Assembly (NCBI RefSeq): GCF_002632825.1
Contig: NZ_NJAJ01000023.1
Location: 1 to 64,000, forward strand
DNA length: 64,000 nt
Origin: Xenorhabdus stockiae
Lineage (GTDB): Bacteria; Pseudomonadota; Gammaproteobacteria; Enterobacterales; Enterobacteriaceae
Direction of reading: 5' to 3'
The notes below the pieces were generated by a model. The model had not been told where the DNA came from, ran no database searches, and saw only the letters and a list, made by a program, of their open reading frames with translations. This document shows positions 19,914-29,604 of this stretch, in pieces. The position numbers and the translations under genes are program-made. Position 1 is the stretch's first letter; every line of letters starts with the position of its first letter.

Positions 19914-20306
19914 TTACTCTTCTTCTTCCAGTAATGCCCGATAACCGTCTGCATCAAGCAGGTCGGACAATTTACTTTCATCAGTCACCTTGATGCGGAA
20001 CAACCAGCCATCATAATAAGGCTCGCTGTTTACTAATTCTGGCGAACCTTCCAGAGCCGGGTTAACAGCAATGACTTCACCACTCAGTGGTGCGTAAATA
20101 TCAGAAGCAGCTTTAACTGATTCAACCACAGCACAATCATCACCAACATTTACCTGCGTTCCGATTTCAGGTAAGTCAATGAACACCATATCGCCCAACA
20201 ACTGCTGGGCATGTTCGGTAATACCCACGGTGTATTCGCCGTTTCCTTCAGAACGAACCCACTCGTGTGACTCGGTATATTTTAATTCAACGGGTACATG
20301 ACTCAT
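19914..20306 (-). CDS. gcvH: glycine cleavage H protein
   Basis: This 130-residue lipoyl carrier protein shuttles the aminomethyl group between GcvP, GcvT and Lpd. The lipoylated Lys lies in [17 protein letters not shown] (about residue 65). The start at 20306 is preferred: the AAGGAG site is nine bases upstream of [10 protein letters not shown], and the ATG at 20315 is too close to it. The length is close to the E. coli protein (129 aa). It follows gcvT by 48 bases. Confidence 0.97.
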   Translation of the reverse strand: MSHVPVELKYTESHEWVRSEGNGEYTVGITEHAQQLLGDMVFIDLPEIGTQVNVGDDCAVVESVKAASDIYAPLSGEVIAVNPALEGSPELVNSEPYYDGWLFRIKVTDESKLSDLLDADGYRALLEEEE

Positions 20307-20354
20307 CGGTTCCATCTCCTTATTTTTTTATTAATTAAAATGTTGCGACCAAAA

Positions 20355-21452
20355 TTATCCTACAAGCGATTTACCCATCCGCACAAAGCCCGGTTTCACA
20401 ACCTGAACTGGCATCTCACGATTACGGATCTGGACAACCGCCTGCTTTCCAACCCCTCGCGGTATCCGTGCAAGGGCAATACTGAATCCTAATGTAGGGG
20501 AGAATGTTCCACTGGTAATAGCACCAAAATGTGTTGCACCCGTTTCATCTGTAAAACCAACCGTTAACCCACTGCGCAATACACCTTTCTCACGCATGAT
20601 TAATCCGACTAGTTGTTCTGTTCCGATTTCACGTTGTTTTAACAGGGCTTCGCGGCCAATAAACTGGCGATATTCCGGCTCCCATGCGATTGTCCATCCC
20701 ATGTTAGCTGCCAATGGAGAGATGGATTCATCCATTTCCTGACCATAAAGGTTCATTCCGGCTTCAAGACGCAGTGTATCCCGCGCGCCCAATCCTGCCG
20801 GTTTGACGCCTTCTTTCAGTAATTGTTGCCAAAAATCAGCAGCCTGTTCCTGAGGCATGGCTATTTCATATCCGGCCTCACCGGTATAACCGGTAGTTGC
20901 AATAAATAAATCACCGGTCTGCACACAAAAAAATGGCTTCATACCTGTAATGGCTTGTTTTTGTTCATCACTGAACAAAGATTGAACTTTAGATTGTGCG
21001 TTCGGGCCCTGCACCGCAATGAGCGCCAAATCATCACGCACGGTGATCTCAACAGGATATTTTTCAGCATGCTGTTTTATCCATGCTAAGTCTTTCTCGC
21101 GTGTTGCTGAGTTAACAACCATGCGATAAAAATCGTTTGTGAAAAAATAGACAATCAGGTCATCAATAACGCCGCCGGAAGCATTCAGCATACCGGTATA
21201 GAGTGCCTTACCTTTTTCAGTCAGTTTGGCAACATCATTTGCCAGAAGATAGCGGAGAAAATCACGGCAGCCAGTACCGTGTAAGTCCACGATGGTCATA
21301 TGGGAAACATCGAACATACCAGCGTCAGTGCGCACCGAGTGATGCTCGTCGATTTGTGAGCCGTAGTGAAGGGGCATCATCCAGCCATGAAAATCGACCA
21401 TGCGCGCTCCGCATGCCAGATGCTGCTCATACAATGGGGTGTGTTTTGACAT
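20355..21452 (-). CDS. gcvT: aminomethyltransferase (glycine cleavage T protein)
   Basis: GcvT transfers the methylene unit from the H protein to tetrahydrofolate and releases ammonia. This 365-residue protein starts [20 protein letters not shown]. It contains the folate-binding core with the conserved Asp in [12 protein letters not shown] (about residue 100 region), [11 protein letters not shown], and the C-terminal barrel. It is first in gcvT-gcvH-gcvP. The 369-base upstream gap (21453-21821) carries the operon promoter. I saw no glycine riboswitch there; enteric gcv operons are controlled by GcvA, Lrp and PurR, and sites for them could not be assigned by eye. Confidence 0.97.
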   Translation of the reverse strand: MSKHTPLYEQHLACGARMVDFHGWMMPLHYGSQIDEHHSVRTDAGMFDVSHMTIVDLHGTGCRDFLRYLLANDVAKLTEKGKALYTGMLNASGGVIDDLIVYFFTNDFYRMVVNSATREKDLAWIKQHAEKYPVEITVRDDLALIAVQGPNAQSKVQSLFSDEQKQAITGMKPFFCVQTGDLFIATTGYTGEAGYEIAMPQEQAADFWQQLLKEGVKPAGLGARDTLRLEAGMNLYGQEMDESISPLAANMGWTIAWEPEYRQFIGREALLKQREIGTEQLVGLIMREKGVLRSGLTVGFTDETGATHFGAITSGTFSPTLGFSIALARIPRGVGKQAVVQIRNREMPVQVVKPGFVRMGKSLVG

Positions 21453-21821
21453 TATTTCCCTCTTTCCATTCTTGACATGAAGATGTTCTTGATCTGAGTA
21501 AATACGGCGTATTAACCGACAAATATTGGATCATGAAGCAGAGAAACGGTTAACAGCGCAAACGATACCTTGGACTAGAAGTTATCACTGAAAAGGGAAA
21601 TGAACCATAGGATAAATTATTAACACTGTAGTGATAGCTTCAAAAATGCTTCACTATCATGCAGGATTTTTTTCTAATTTATTGTGGAAGGACGCTAAAA
21701 ACTGGCAGTAAAATACAAAATATATACTTTTTTTATTAGAAACAGACTAAAGCGCAAAGCAATTTGACTGAATACACTTTAGCCTGATATAAAAAAAACT
21801 AATCCCAAATTGAAGGCGGCA
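21453..21821. other. gcv promoter region, no gene seen
   Basis: This 369-base AT-rich gap separates gcvT from the end of ubiI. It holds no open frame with a ribosome site and no RNA gene I recognise. The gcvT-proximal half must hold the operon promoter; the distal half (about 21600-21800) has long A and T runs. Confidence 0.5.
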
Positions 21822-23054
21822 TTAGAATTTTTCAACTGAATGGGGCTGAGTCATCAACCAATCCGGTAGATCATGAAGGCCCATTGCATGGCGGAGTAAC
21901 TGTGGTTTTACTCCGGGTAAATGGTCAGCCATAGCCAGCCCTACATCACGAACCAGCTTTTTGACAGGGTTATTTCCATCAAACAGTTGGCGAAAACCCT
22001 GCATACCAGCCAACATAACAGCCGCACTGTGTTTACGACGACGCTCATAACGGCCAAGATAGAGATATTGCCCGATATCTTTGCCCTCCTGATTCAGTCG
22101 GTTAAGTTCACCAATCAGCTCTGCTACATCCATAAACCCCAAATTGACTCCCTGACCGGCTAACGGATGGATCGTATGTGCTGCATCCCCTAGTAAAGCT
22201 AACCGATGGGCCGCAAAATTACGCGCATAACGCCCCATCAAAGGAATGGTTTGCCGCTCACTAACCAGCTTGCATTGCCCCAGACGCATATCAAAGGTAG
22301 CACTCAACTGTCGGTTGAATAACTCAGTATCCATTGCCTTGCGCTGTTTTGCTGCTTCAGCGGGTAGCGACCAGACAATAGAGCATAAATGTGGATCAGA
22401 CAGTGGCAGAAAAGCAAGAATGCCATTCCCGTGGAAGACCTGACGGGCAACGCTTTGATGGGGTTCCGCTGTATGAATGGTAGCGACCAGTGCATGATGT
22501 TCATAATCCCAGAATGTCAGTGGAATATCCGCATGCTGACGCAACCATGAGTGAGCACCATCTGCACCAACCACCAACCGTGAAGTCAGCATGCTTTCAT
22601 CAGACAGAGTAATAAAGGCTTCATTTTCTCCCCATGCAACATTTTTCAGCGAAACAGGAGAGTACACTGTGATGTCAGATAAACTTTCAGCCTGTTCCCA
22701 CAACGCTTGCCTGATCACTCGGTTTTCGATGATATGCCCAAGGTGACTCAGACCATTTTCTGCTGCACTGAACTGAATACGCCCAAAACTATCCAGATCC
22801 CAGACTTCCATTCCCTGATAAGGGCTGGCGCGCATTGCCAGTATCCTCTGCCAGACGCCAAGATGAGTTAATAATCTTTCACTGGCAGCATTGATGGCAG
22901 AAACACGCAGCGTATGCTCATCATTGGTATGAAATTTACCGGTTGGCGGGTGTTCTTCAACAATCGCGATACGCAAGCCGCTACCCTGTAAACCACAGGC
23001 CAGCGCAAGGCCAACCATTCCGCCTCCTGCGATCACCACATCAAATGACTGCAT
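21822..23054 (-). CDS. ubiI: 2-octaprenylphenol C5 hydroxylase UbiI (VisC)
   Basis: This 410-residue FAD-dependent monooxygenase performs the aerobic C5 hydroxylation in ubiquinone synthesis at the inner membrane surface. The N-terminal dinucleotide-binding motif is VVIAGGGMVGLALACGLQGS. The second FAD motif GDAAHTIHPLAGQGVNLGF lies at about residues 291-309, and a DG motif is in RLVVGADGAHSWLR. It is the downstream partner of ubiH with a 24-base gap, matching the enteric pepP-ubiH-ubiI operon. The gene order ygfB-pepP-ubiH-ubiI is complete here. Confidence 0.95.
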   Translation of the reverse strand: MQSFDVVIAGGGMVGLALACGLQGSGLRIAIVEEHPPTGKFHTNDEHTLRVSAINAASERLLTHLGVWQRILAMRASPYQGMEVWDLDSFGRIQFSAAENGLSHLGHIIENRVIRQALWEQAESLSDITVYSPVSLKNVAWGENEAFITLSDESMLTSRLVVGADGAHSWLRQHADIPLTFWDYEHHALVATIHTAEPHQSVARQVFHGNGILAFLPLSDPHLCSIVWSLPAEAAKQRKAMDTELFNRQLSATFDMRLGQCKLVSERQTIPLMGRYARNFAAHRLALLGDAAHTIHPLAGQGVNLGFMDVAELIGELNRLNQEGKDIGQYLYLGRYERRRKHSAAVMLAGMQGFRQLFDGNNPVKKLVRDVGLAMADHLPGVKPQLLRHAMGLHDLPDWLMTQPHSVEKF

Positions 23055-23078
23055 GTTTTTATTTCCTCTTAATCTGAC

Positions 23079-24269
23079 TTACTCTGCCGTTGAATGATGC
23101 TTGACCCACCCGAGTGTCTGGCGAGCCAGTGTTCCTTTCGTCAATGGCAACATTTCCATCGCCATCAGTCCGAGATTTCTCCCGGCCTTCAACGGAAAAT
23201 AATCATTGGCAAACAACCTGACCAATCCATCAGTAATACCAATTGTTACTTCTCGATCAACATCCCGTTGCTGCCGATAACGAGCCAGAACGTTATAAGA
23301 ACCAATATCTAGCCCTTCAATCGCAGCTTCAGAAATCACCTGAGCCAGCGCCATAACATCACGCATACCTAGGTTAAAACCTTGCCCTGCAATCGGATGC
23401 AGCGTTTGCGATGAGTTACCTACCAGTGCCAGACGATGACTAATCTGCTGCCCGGCAGTGGATAAAGCCAACGGATAACTGTGTCGCTGGCCTGTTGCCA
23501 ACATTTTACCCAGTCGCCAGCCAAACGCTTTCTGTAATTGTTGAAGAAATTCGCTATCTTCCCACTGACTGATTTCCGATAGTTTTTCCGATGGATGGCA
23601 CCAAACCAGTGAACTGCGCCCTTCAGACATTGGCAGCAATGCTAACGGGCCATGCTTGGTAAACCGCTCAAACGCCCGTCCCTGAGGATTTTCAGATGTC
23701 AGAACATTGGCAATAATGGCCGCCTGACCATAATCTTGTCGTTGCCACGGAATATGACAGGCACTGGCCACAGCGGACTGGCTTCCGTCTGCGGCTACCA
23801 GCAGTTTTCCCGTCAGTTTTTCACCGTTATCCAAAGTAATGGAGACAGAAGAGTCGAAACGCTCAACAGAACTCACTTTCGCCGGACAGTAAAGCCGGAT
23901 ATTCGGTGCCTGTTTTAATAAACCAAATAAACGACTTCCGGCATTGTGCAATTCAATCACATTGCCCAATGCCGGAATGTTATAGTCATCGGCTCGGATA
24001 TTCACAAAACCGCTATGGCCGCGATCACTGACATGAACGTGAGTAATTGGCGTCACACAATCTTTCAGGGCAGACCAGATGCCTATCTGGTTTAAACGCT
24101 GACATGTGCCATAAGCTAAGGCAATTGCCCTTGCATCAAAACCCGGATGTTCCTGTGCCGGCTCTGCTGCTTCAATTAAAGAAACCTGCAACTGCCCCCG
24201 ACTTAAAGCAGAAATGGCAAGCGCCAGTGTTGCACCGGCCATTCCTCCTCCTACGATAATCACGCTCAT
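23079..24269 (-). CDS. ubiH: 2-octaprenyl-6-methoxyphenol hydroxylase UbiH
   Basis: This 396-residue paralogue of UbiI performs the C1 hydroxylation in aerobic ubiquinone synthesis. The FAD motifs are MSVIIVGGGMAGATLALAIS at the N-terminus, KLLVAADGSQSAVAS, and GNSSQTLHPIAGQGFNLGM, with the GN in place of GD that is also known in E. coli UbiH. The start at 24269 follows AGGAAG by six bases; the frame extends to 24305 but that adds a charged tail before the FAD strand. It lies between pepP and ubiI in one operon. Confidence 0.95.
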   Translation of the reverse strand: MSVIIVGGGMAGATLALAISALSRGQLQVSLIEAAEPAQEHPGFDARAIALAYGTCQRLNQIGIWSALKDCVTPITHVHVSDRGHSGFVNIRADDYNIPALGNVIELHNAGSRLFGLLKQAPNIRLYCPAKVSSVERFDSSVSITLDNGEKLTGKLLVAADGSQSAVASACHIPWQRQDYGQAAIIANVLTSENPQGRAFERFTKHGPLALLPMSEGRSSLVWCHPSEKLSEISQWEDSEFLQQLQKAFGWRLGKMLATGQRHSYPLALSTAGQQISHRLALVGNSSQTLHPIAGQGFNLGMRDVMALAQVISEAAIEGLDIGSYNVLARYRQQRDVDREVTIGITDGLVRLFANDYFPLKAGRNLGLMAMEMLPLTKGTLARQTLGWVKHHSTAE

Positions 24270-24359
24270 TATCACTTCCTGATTACTTTCCCCTTCGTTT
24301 TTCAAACTGTCTCCTAGCTGCGATACAGTTTGAAATCCATCGGGTGTATGACTCTAACT

Positions 24360-25670
24360 CTATTTTGCCTGTGACATCAGTGCTTCAATTTCATCAGGAT
24401 CTTTAACGACATATTCGGTTAAATTTTCATTACCTGATTCTGTAATCAAAATATCGTCTTCAATACGGATCCCAATTCCTCGATATTCCGGCGGTACATC
24501 AGCATCCGGTGCAATATACAGCCCCGGTTCAACCGTCAGTACCATGCCCGGTTCCAGAATACGATCACGATCAACACCATAATGCCCTACATCGTGAACA
24601 TCCAGACCCAGCCAGTGGCTTAAACCATGCATGAAAAATTGACGATAAGCATTGGTCTCGATCAAATATTCGACTTCGCCATGCAGAATGCCCAGCTTAA
24701 CCAACTCTTCAACCATGATACGCACAACCTGCCCCGTCACTTCCCTCATGCTGGCACCCGGTTTATAAAGCTCCAGAGAGACATTGATGGATTTCAGCAC
24801 AATGTCATAAATTTCTCGCTGAGGACGGGTAAATTTACCATTGACCGGAAATGTTCGTGTAATGTCGCCCGCATAACCTTTATATTCACAACCGGCATCG
24901 ATAAGCACCAAATCGCCAGCTTTCATGCAGCGATCATTTTCTGTGTAATGCAGAATGCAGGCATTTTCGCCAGAACCAACAATGGTGTTATAAGCAGGAT
25001 AACGTGCGCCGTGATAGGTAAATTCATGATGAATTTCAGCTTCAAGCTGATATTCAAACATATCCGGGCGGCAATGCTGCATCGCTCTGGTATGAGCCTG
25101 CGCACTGATTTTCCCCGCTTTACGCATGATTTCCAATTCAGCTTCTGATTTAAACAGACGCATTTCATGTAGCCACGGGCGCCAGTCAGCTATGATTGAT
25201 GGCACAGTGAGATTACGACGGCTGTTTTTGCGTAATTTATCCAGAGCACTGAATACTATCTCGTCCGCATATTCAAATTCGCCCTGCGCATGGTAAACCA
25301 CGTCCAGCCCGTTCAGCAGTAGGTAAAGTTGCTCGTCAAGAGCATCAAAAGGTAAAGCGCGATCAACGCCCAGTTTTTCCGGCGCAGCTTCTTGCCCGAG
25401 CCGGCGACCAAACCAGATTTCCGCCGTCAAATCACGCACTCGGTTAAACAACACACTGTGATTATGAGTTTCATCACTTTTGATCAGAATAAGAACAGAC
25501 TCTGGTTCATTAAATCCAGTCAAATAAAGAAAATCACTATGTTGACGATAAGGATATTCACTATCTGAATTGCGTGTCGCATGCGGGGCTGCAAAAATAA
25601 TGGCCGCACTGGCCGGTGCCATTTTCGACAATAATACCTGACGACGGGACAAATATTCTTGTTTGGTCAT
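24360..25670 (-). CDS. pepP: Xaa-Pro aminopeptidase P
   Basis: PepP removes N-terminal residues preceding proline. This 436-residue protein has an aminopeptidase-P N-terminal domain (residues 1-170) and a pita-bread catalytic domain. The dinuclear-metal ligands are visible: Asp in LVLIDAGCEYKGYAGDITR, His in MHGLSHWLGLDVHDVG, and Glu in VLTVEPGLY and GIGIRIEDDIL. The length is as in E. coli (441 aa). It lies 40 bases after ygfB and about 90 before ubiH in the same operon. Confidence 0.96.
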   Translation of the reverse strand: MTKQEYLSRRQVLLSKMAPASAAIIFAAPHATRNSDSEYPYRQHSDFLYLTGFNEPESVLILIKSDETHNHSVLFNRVRDLTAEIWFGRRLGQEAAPEKLGVDRALPFDALDEQLYLLLNGLDVVYHAQGEFEYADEIVFSALDKLRKNSRRNLTVPSIIADWRPWLHEMRLFKSEAELEIMRKAGKISAQAHTRAMQHCRPDMFEYQLEAEIHHEFTYHGARYPAYNTIVGSGENACILHYTENDRCMKAGDLVLIDAGCEYKGYAGDITRTFPVNGKFTRPQREIYDIVLKSINVSLELYKPGASMREVTGQVVRIMVEELVKLGILHGEVEYLIETNAYRQFFMHGLSHWLGLDVHDVGHYGVDRDRILEPGMVLTVEPGLYIAPDADVPPEYRGIGIRIEDDILITESGNENLTEYVVKDPDEIEALMSQAK

Positions 25671-25710
25671 ACCCTCTCCTGCAATCTCATTATTATTAAT
25701 TAATCACCAA

Positions 25711-26286
25711 TCAATGCAGCGTTGGTTTTTCGTTTTTGGTATTGCCTGCTTTTTTAGGTGTCGCCAGTGCGATGTAGCAGAGTTGCACTGCAACACGAAC
25801 ATATTCCAGTACTTCTTCCAGTGCCTGTGCTAACTCTTCCTGATCTTCGCTTTCATCGTATCCCAGCATCCCTATATTACGTAAATCCGTAATAACTTCC
25901 TGAATTTCTTTTCTTTCTGTTAACTTAGGATCAGCTACGCCTAACCCTAACAAGAAGTGGTTTACCCAACCTGCCAACGCATCGGCACATGCAAAAACAC
26001 CCTCTTCATCATCAGGAAGCAGTAAATTAAAGTGAAAATTACTGTCATCCAATAACTCGAAGGTTGTTTCATACAATTCTCTGATTGGCTGCGCGAGGAT
26101 CTGTGAAAATGCCAGACCGTCATTGGCAAGATCATGAACAAGAGCCTGCCAGCTACTGTCGTGATTTCCACCACACAGTAACCCGCTGATTAAACCGTGC
26201 ATTTCCGCGGCGGTTAAAGCGACGGACTGTTGATGCAAAATTTCATCAAATGACTGATAATTAGGTAATGAGTTTTGTATAGACAT
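25711..26286 (-). CDS. ygfB: YgfB, UPF0149 family protein
   Basis: This 191-residue acidic helical protein has the UPF0149 pattern: [12 protein letters not shown] near residues 29-40, and the central [14 protein letters not shown]. No catalytic site is known. In Pseudomonas a homologue affects ampDh3 expression, but no such role is shown here. It opens the ygfB-pepP-ubiH-ubiI operon and is divergent from zapA across a gap that holds an ERIC element. Confidence 0.93.
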   Translation of the reverse strand: MSIQNSLPNYQSFDEILHQQSVALTAAEMHGLISGLLCGGNHDSSWQALVHDLANDGLAFSQILAQPIRELYETTFELLDDSNFHFNLLLPDDEEGVFACADALAGWVNHFLLGLGVADPKLTERKEIQEVITDLRNIGMLGYDESEDQEELAQALEEVLEYVRVAVQLCYIALATPKKAGNTKNEKPTLH

Positions 26287-26479
26287 GTATATTGATCATC
26301 GTTGGCGATATAAGTTCATGCTATGCTACCATCAAGGGGAGTCGCTATACCAGACAACATAATCAGGTTGTTTTTTGGTATTGCACGGTAATGATTGGTG
26401 TCGGCCTTACTTTTATACCAGAATATGTTTTTACACTCTTTATTTTTCCAGATTACTACCGCTCTGGAATCTGGAAAGA

Positions 26480-26621
26480 TATACCCAATGGATTTCGAGT
26501 TGCATCGCGGCGGCAAGGGAACTCATCCCCGGGAGCATAGCTAACCGTATGTTTATAAAAACGGTGACCGGAGTGAGTGAGCACAGCCAACAAAGAGGCA
26601 ACTTGAAAGACGAAGGGTATA
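26480..26621. repeat. ERIC (enterobacterial repetitive intergenic consensus) element
   Basis: This ~142-bp imperfect palindrome begins TATACCCAATGGATTTCGAG and ends CTTGAAAGACGAAGGGTATA. Inner blocks are close to the ERIC consensus (GGCGGCAAGGGAACTCATCC near one end, GGTGACCGGAGTGAGTGAGC near the other). It lies between ygfB and zapA. Its central part folds around AACCGT...ACGGT. It ends about 55 bases before the zapA start, so it is probably transcribed with zapA. Confidence 0.85.
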
Positions 26622-26675
26622 AAGGGTGTATGTCAAAATTAAGGTATCGGCACAGTAATAAATCAGGAAGGTGTC

Positions 26676-26981
26676 ATGTCTGCACAACCAGTAGATATTC
26701 AGATTTTTGGGCGGTCATTACGTGTCAATTGTCCACCAGAGCAGATAGAAGCATTGCAGGCTGCTGCGGATGAACTTGATCAGCGTTTGCATAACCTCAA
26801 AGAACGCACCAGAGTGACTAACACTGAGCAACTGGTTTTTATTGTGGCGCTGAATATCTGTCACGAGTTGGCACAGGAAAAAATGAAAACCCGTGATTAC
26901 GCCTATAATATGGAACAAAAAATTAAAATGCTTCAGCAGACGATTGAGCAGGCACTGTTAGAGCAAGGTAACAAAAGTTAG
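26676..26981 (+). CDS. zapA: cell division protein ZapA
   Basis: This 101-residue protein binds FtsZ and bundles its filaments at the division ring, with ZapB. The globular N-terminal domain ([20 protein letters not shown]) is followed by a long coiled coil (about residues 50-100, rich in Glu, Gln and Lys). The ribosome site AAGGTG lies just upstream of the ATG at 26676. It is followed by ssrS and fau as in E. coli. A 20-base near-duplicate spans the stop codon (26961-27000). Confidence 0.95.
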   Translation: MSAQPVDIQIFGRSLRVNCPPEQIEALQAAADELDQRLHNLKERTRVTNTEQLVFIVALNICHELAQEKMKTRDYAYNMEQKIKMLQQTIEQALLEQGNKS

Positions 26982-27190
26982 GGCAAAGTAACAAAAGTCC
27001 GAAATTAGCCAGCTTTATATCGTCAGTAGGCTTATCCTTGTTTAGAAATCAGGCAGTAGTTACGATAGATGAACATAAGCAGTTGCTTTCTCCATTTAGT
27101 TCCATACAATAGGCCACATGATATTACTTAAGACTAAATGGGTAGGTTCTGATTGAAGATTCCTGGCTAATTAGTTTAAAGTAATAAAAA

Positions 27191-27375
27191 ATTTCTCTGA
27201 GGTGTTCGTGAGCGGGGATGTCCCCTGAGCCGATATTTCATATCTGATAGAATGTGGTGCTCCGTTTCTTGTGAGCATGCTTGGCTAGTCCAAGAAGCCT
27301 AATAGGGGCGACACCATGTTCACCTTGAACCAAGGGTTCAAGGGTTACCACCTGCAGCGGCATCTTGGAGAACCC
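27191..27375 (+). ncRNA. ssrS: 6S RNA
   Basis: About 185 bases closely follow E. coli 6S RNA. The 5' end is ATTTCTCTGAGGTGTTCGTG, the conserved middle is CCCTGAGCCGATATTTCATA, then GTGAGCATGCTTGGC, CACCTTGAACCAAGGGTTCA and the 3' closing strand GCGGCATCTTGGAGA. The ends pair to form the terminal stem, and the central open bubble that mimics a sigma70 promoter is present. It lies between zapA and fau as in other enterics, and is normally co-transcribed with fau and processed. Confidence 0.96.
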
Positions 27376-27425
27376 TATCTATCTGTTTTGTATCCTTTTC
27401 TGCACTACTTTAATAGGCAGGTACT

Positions 27426-28022
27426 ATGCAATCAGATTCCTTTTTCTCTCTTCGAAAAAGCATCAGACAAGACATTCGTCAACTACGTAAAAATCTCTCC
27501 CCTGAACAACAATTGCGATTCGCCCTACAGGCAGCTGAACGGGTTATGGAACACCCTAAAATCCTGCAAGCAAAAAAAATTGCCTTGTATCTCTCTTTTG
27601 ACGGTGAACTCGATACACGCCCGTTGATTCAGCAACTCTGGCAACAAAACAAACAGGTCTATTTGCCAGTATTACACCCTTTCAGTCGGAATCATTTGCT
27701 GTTTCTTCGTTATCAGCCTGACACTCCTCTCATCCGGAATCAATTCAGGATAGAAGAACCACCACTGGATATCCGGCAGGTTTTACCTGTTTCTGAGCTG
27801 GATATTATGTTTATTCCGCTCGTTGCTTTTGATCGTAGCGGGCAGCGCTTAGGGATGGGCGGAGGGTTCTACGACAGGACGCTTGCCAGATGGCAACAGC
27901 AAAACTTTTATCCGATTGGGTTAGCACATAATTTTCAACTGGTTGACTCATTACCCAGCGCAAGTTGGGATATTCCTTTACCCGAAATAATCACTCCAGA
28001 AAAAACATGGCGCTGGGTATAA
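27426..28022 (+). CDS. fau: 5-formyltetrahydrofolate cyclo-ligase
   Basis: This 198-residue cytosolic enzyme (YgfA) converts 5-formyl-THF to 5,10-methenyl-THF with ATP. The family signature near the C-terminus is seen as FDRSGQRLGMGGGFYDRTLA (about residues 140-160), with the substrate-loop region YLPVLHPFSRNHLLF before it. The start at 27426 fits the family length; a longer frame from 27316 overlaps 6S RNA and is a shadow. It is downstream of ssrS in the conserved 6S-fau unit. Confidence 0.94.
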   Translation: MQSDSFFSLRKSIRQDIRQLRKNLSPEQQLRFALQAAERVMEHPKILQAKKIALYLSFDGELDTRPLIQQLWQQNKQVYLPVLHPFSRNHLLFLRYQPDTPLIRNQFRIEEPPLDIRQVLPVSELDIMFIPLVAFDRSGQRLGMGGGFYDRTLARWQQQNFYPIGLAHNFQLVDSLPSASWDIPLPEIITPEKTWRWV

Positions 28023-28056
28023 CCGCTGAAAATTATTTATTATTAAATTTCAATGC

Positions 28057-28082
28057 ATAAGGGCTATTATTATAGCCCTTAT
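28057..28082. terminator. bidirectional terminator between fau and serA
   Basis: A perfect 10-bp stem ATAAGGGCTA/TAGCCCTTAT with a 6-base loop lies between the convergent stops of fau and serA. A/T-rich flanks on both sides let it serve both genes. Confidence 0.8.
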
Positions 28083-28092
28083 ATCATTTAAG

Positions 28093-29334
28093 TTAGTAAA
28101 GCATACGGGATCGAATAGTACCAGGCAAAGCTTTTAGCTGTTGCAGGACTAATTCCGCCTGAGCCGGATTTTGCGTCATAATATCGATAACAACATAACC
28201 CATATCGCCTTCAGTACGCAGATATTGTGCCTCGATATTGATTTCCTGATCGGTGAAAACCTGGTTAATGCTGGTTAAGATACCCGGGCGATTTTCGTGG
28301 ATATGCAATAATCGATTGGTATCCTTCGCATGCAGAGGCAATGAAACTTCCGGAAAGTTTACTGCGGATAATGTAGAACCATTATCAGAATATTTAACCA
28401 GTTTACCTGCAACTTCATAACCGATGTTCTGTTGTGCTTCTTGCGTAGAACCACCGATATGAGGTGTCAGCAATACGTTGTCAAATTTGATTAGCGGTGA
28501 GACAAAAGGTTCGCTGTTTGTTGCTGGCTCTTCAGGGAAGACATCAATCGCAGCACCAGAAAGATGCCCGATTTCCAACGCTTCAGTCAGTGCAGGAATA
28601 TCGATCACAGTACCACGTGATGCATTGATCAAAATCGAACCCGGTTTCATCAGTTCTAATTCTGCCGCGCCAATCATGTTTTTAGTTGAATGAGTTTCAG
28701 GAACATGCAGACTGATAACATCACTCATATTTAGCAATTCAGATAAGTGATGAACCTGCTGAGCGTTGCCCAGTGGTAGTTTGTGTTCCAAATCATAGAA
28801 ATAAACATTCAGGCCGATACTTTCAGCCAAAACACTTAGCTGTGAGCCGATATGACCGTAACCAATAATGCCCAGTTTTTTACCACGTGCTTCATAGCAG
28901 CCCGCAGCCTGTTTATTCCATATGCCTTTGTGAGCCTTTGCATTAGCTTCAGGAACCCGGCGTAACAGCAGCAACAGCTGCCCTAATACCATTTCAGCCA
29001 CTGAGCGCGTATTAGAGAATGGGGCGTTGAATACGGGAATACCGCGTTTTGCTGCGGCGTTCAGATCAACCTGATTAGTACCGATGCAGAAACATCCGAC
29101 TGCCACCAGTTTTTCCGCCGCCGCAAAAATTTCTTCAGTTAACTGAGTACGGGAACGGATCCCAACAAATTTGGCATCACGGATAGCTTCTTTCAGCTCT
29201 TCCGGCTCTAATGCCCCTTTATGATATTCAATATTGCTGTACCCTGCTGCCCGCAGATTGTCGACTGTGCTTTGATGAACACCTTCCAGCAGCAGAAACT
29301 TAATTTTTTCCTTTTCTAAAGATACCTTAACCAT
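28093..29334 (-). CDS. serA: D-3-phosphoglycerate dehydrogenase
   Basis: SerA oxidises 3-phosphoglycerate in the first step of serine synthesis. This 413-residue protein has the NAD-binding motif LGIIGYGHIGSQLSVLAES, catalytic Arg in NASRGTVIDI, Glu in DVFPEEPA, His in LTPHIGGSTQEAQ, and a C-terminal ACT domain (LHIHENRPGILTSINQVFTD) that binds serine for feedback inhibition. It starts MVKVSLEKEKIKFLLLEGV as in E. coli. It is convergent with fau and followed upstream by a 270-base AT-rich gap to rpiA. Confidence 0.97.
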   Translation of the reverse strand: MVKVSLEKEKIKFLLLEGVHQSTVDNLRAAGYSNIEYHKGALEPEELKEAIRDAKFVGIRSRTQLTEEIFAAAEKLVAVGCFCIGTNQVDLNAAAKRGIPVFNAPFSNTRSVAEMVLGQLLLLLRRVPEANAKAHKGIWNKQAAGCYEARGKKLGIIGYGHIGSQLSVLAESIGLNVYFYDLEHKLPLGNAQQVHHLSELLNMSDVISLHVPETHSTKNMIGAAELELMKPGSILINASRGTVIDIPALTEALEIGHLSGAAIDVFPEEPATNSEPFVSPLIKFDNVLLTPHIGGSTQEAQQNIGYEVAGKLVKYSDNGSTLSAVNFPEVSLPLHAKDTNRLLHIHENRPGILTSINQVFTDQEINIEAQYLRTEGDMGYVVIDIMTQNPAQAELVLQQLKALPGTIRSRMLY

Positions 29335-29573
29335 TTACCCGCCCTAGTTGTACTAACTTTCATAATGCCGATAGATTTCACTAAAATAACAAAAAAAACG
29401 TCAACAGCAATATAATCGTTTGCCTGTAAAACAGCATAAGAAACAGTAAAAAAGTTGTTACACAAAGTAAAGGGTTTCGTTACAAGGTAAAATTAGAATT
29501 TTGAGGAAGATTTAATCAATAATACAATATATATATCTGAATTTTATTTTTTGAAAAAGTCAGAAAATTTTTT

Positions 29574-29595
29574 AAGGGCAGAATATTCTGCCCTT
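29574..29595 (-). terminator. hairpin after rpiA
   Basis: A perfect 22-base palindrome with stem AAGGGCAG/CTGCCCTT sits nine bases after the rpiA stop. On the minus strand it is followed by an A run and then TTTT, so the termination form is not ideal. Confidence 0.6.
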
Positions 29596-29604
29596 CGCAA
29601 GCGG

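Noticed and set aside
21453..21821. A possible glycine riboswitch upstream of gcvT
   Set aside because: I could not find the conserved tandem-aptamer core; enteric gcv operons use GcvA, Lrp and PurR instead.
26292..26773. Open frames across the ygfB-zapA gap
   Set aside because: They follow the ERIC element and read through into zapA out of frame.
27316..27627. A 103-codon plus-strand frame over 6S RNA and the start of fau
   Set aside because: It lies on the 3' part of ssrS and out of frame in fau, with no ribosome site.
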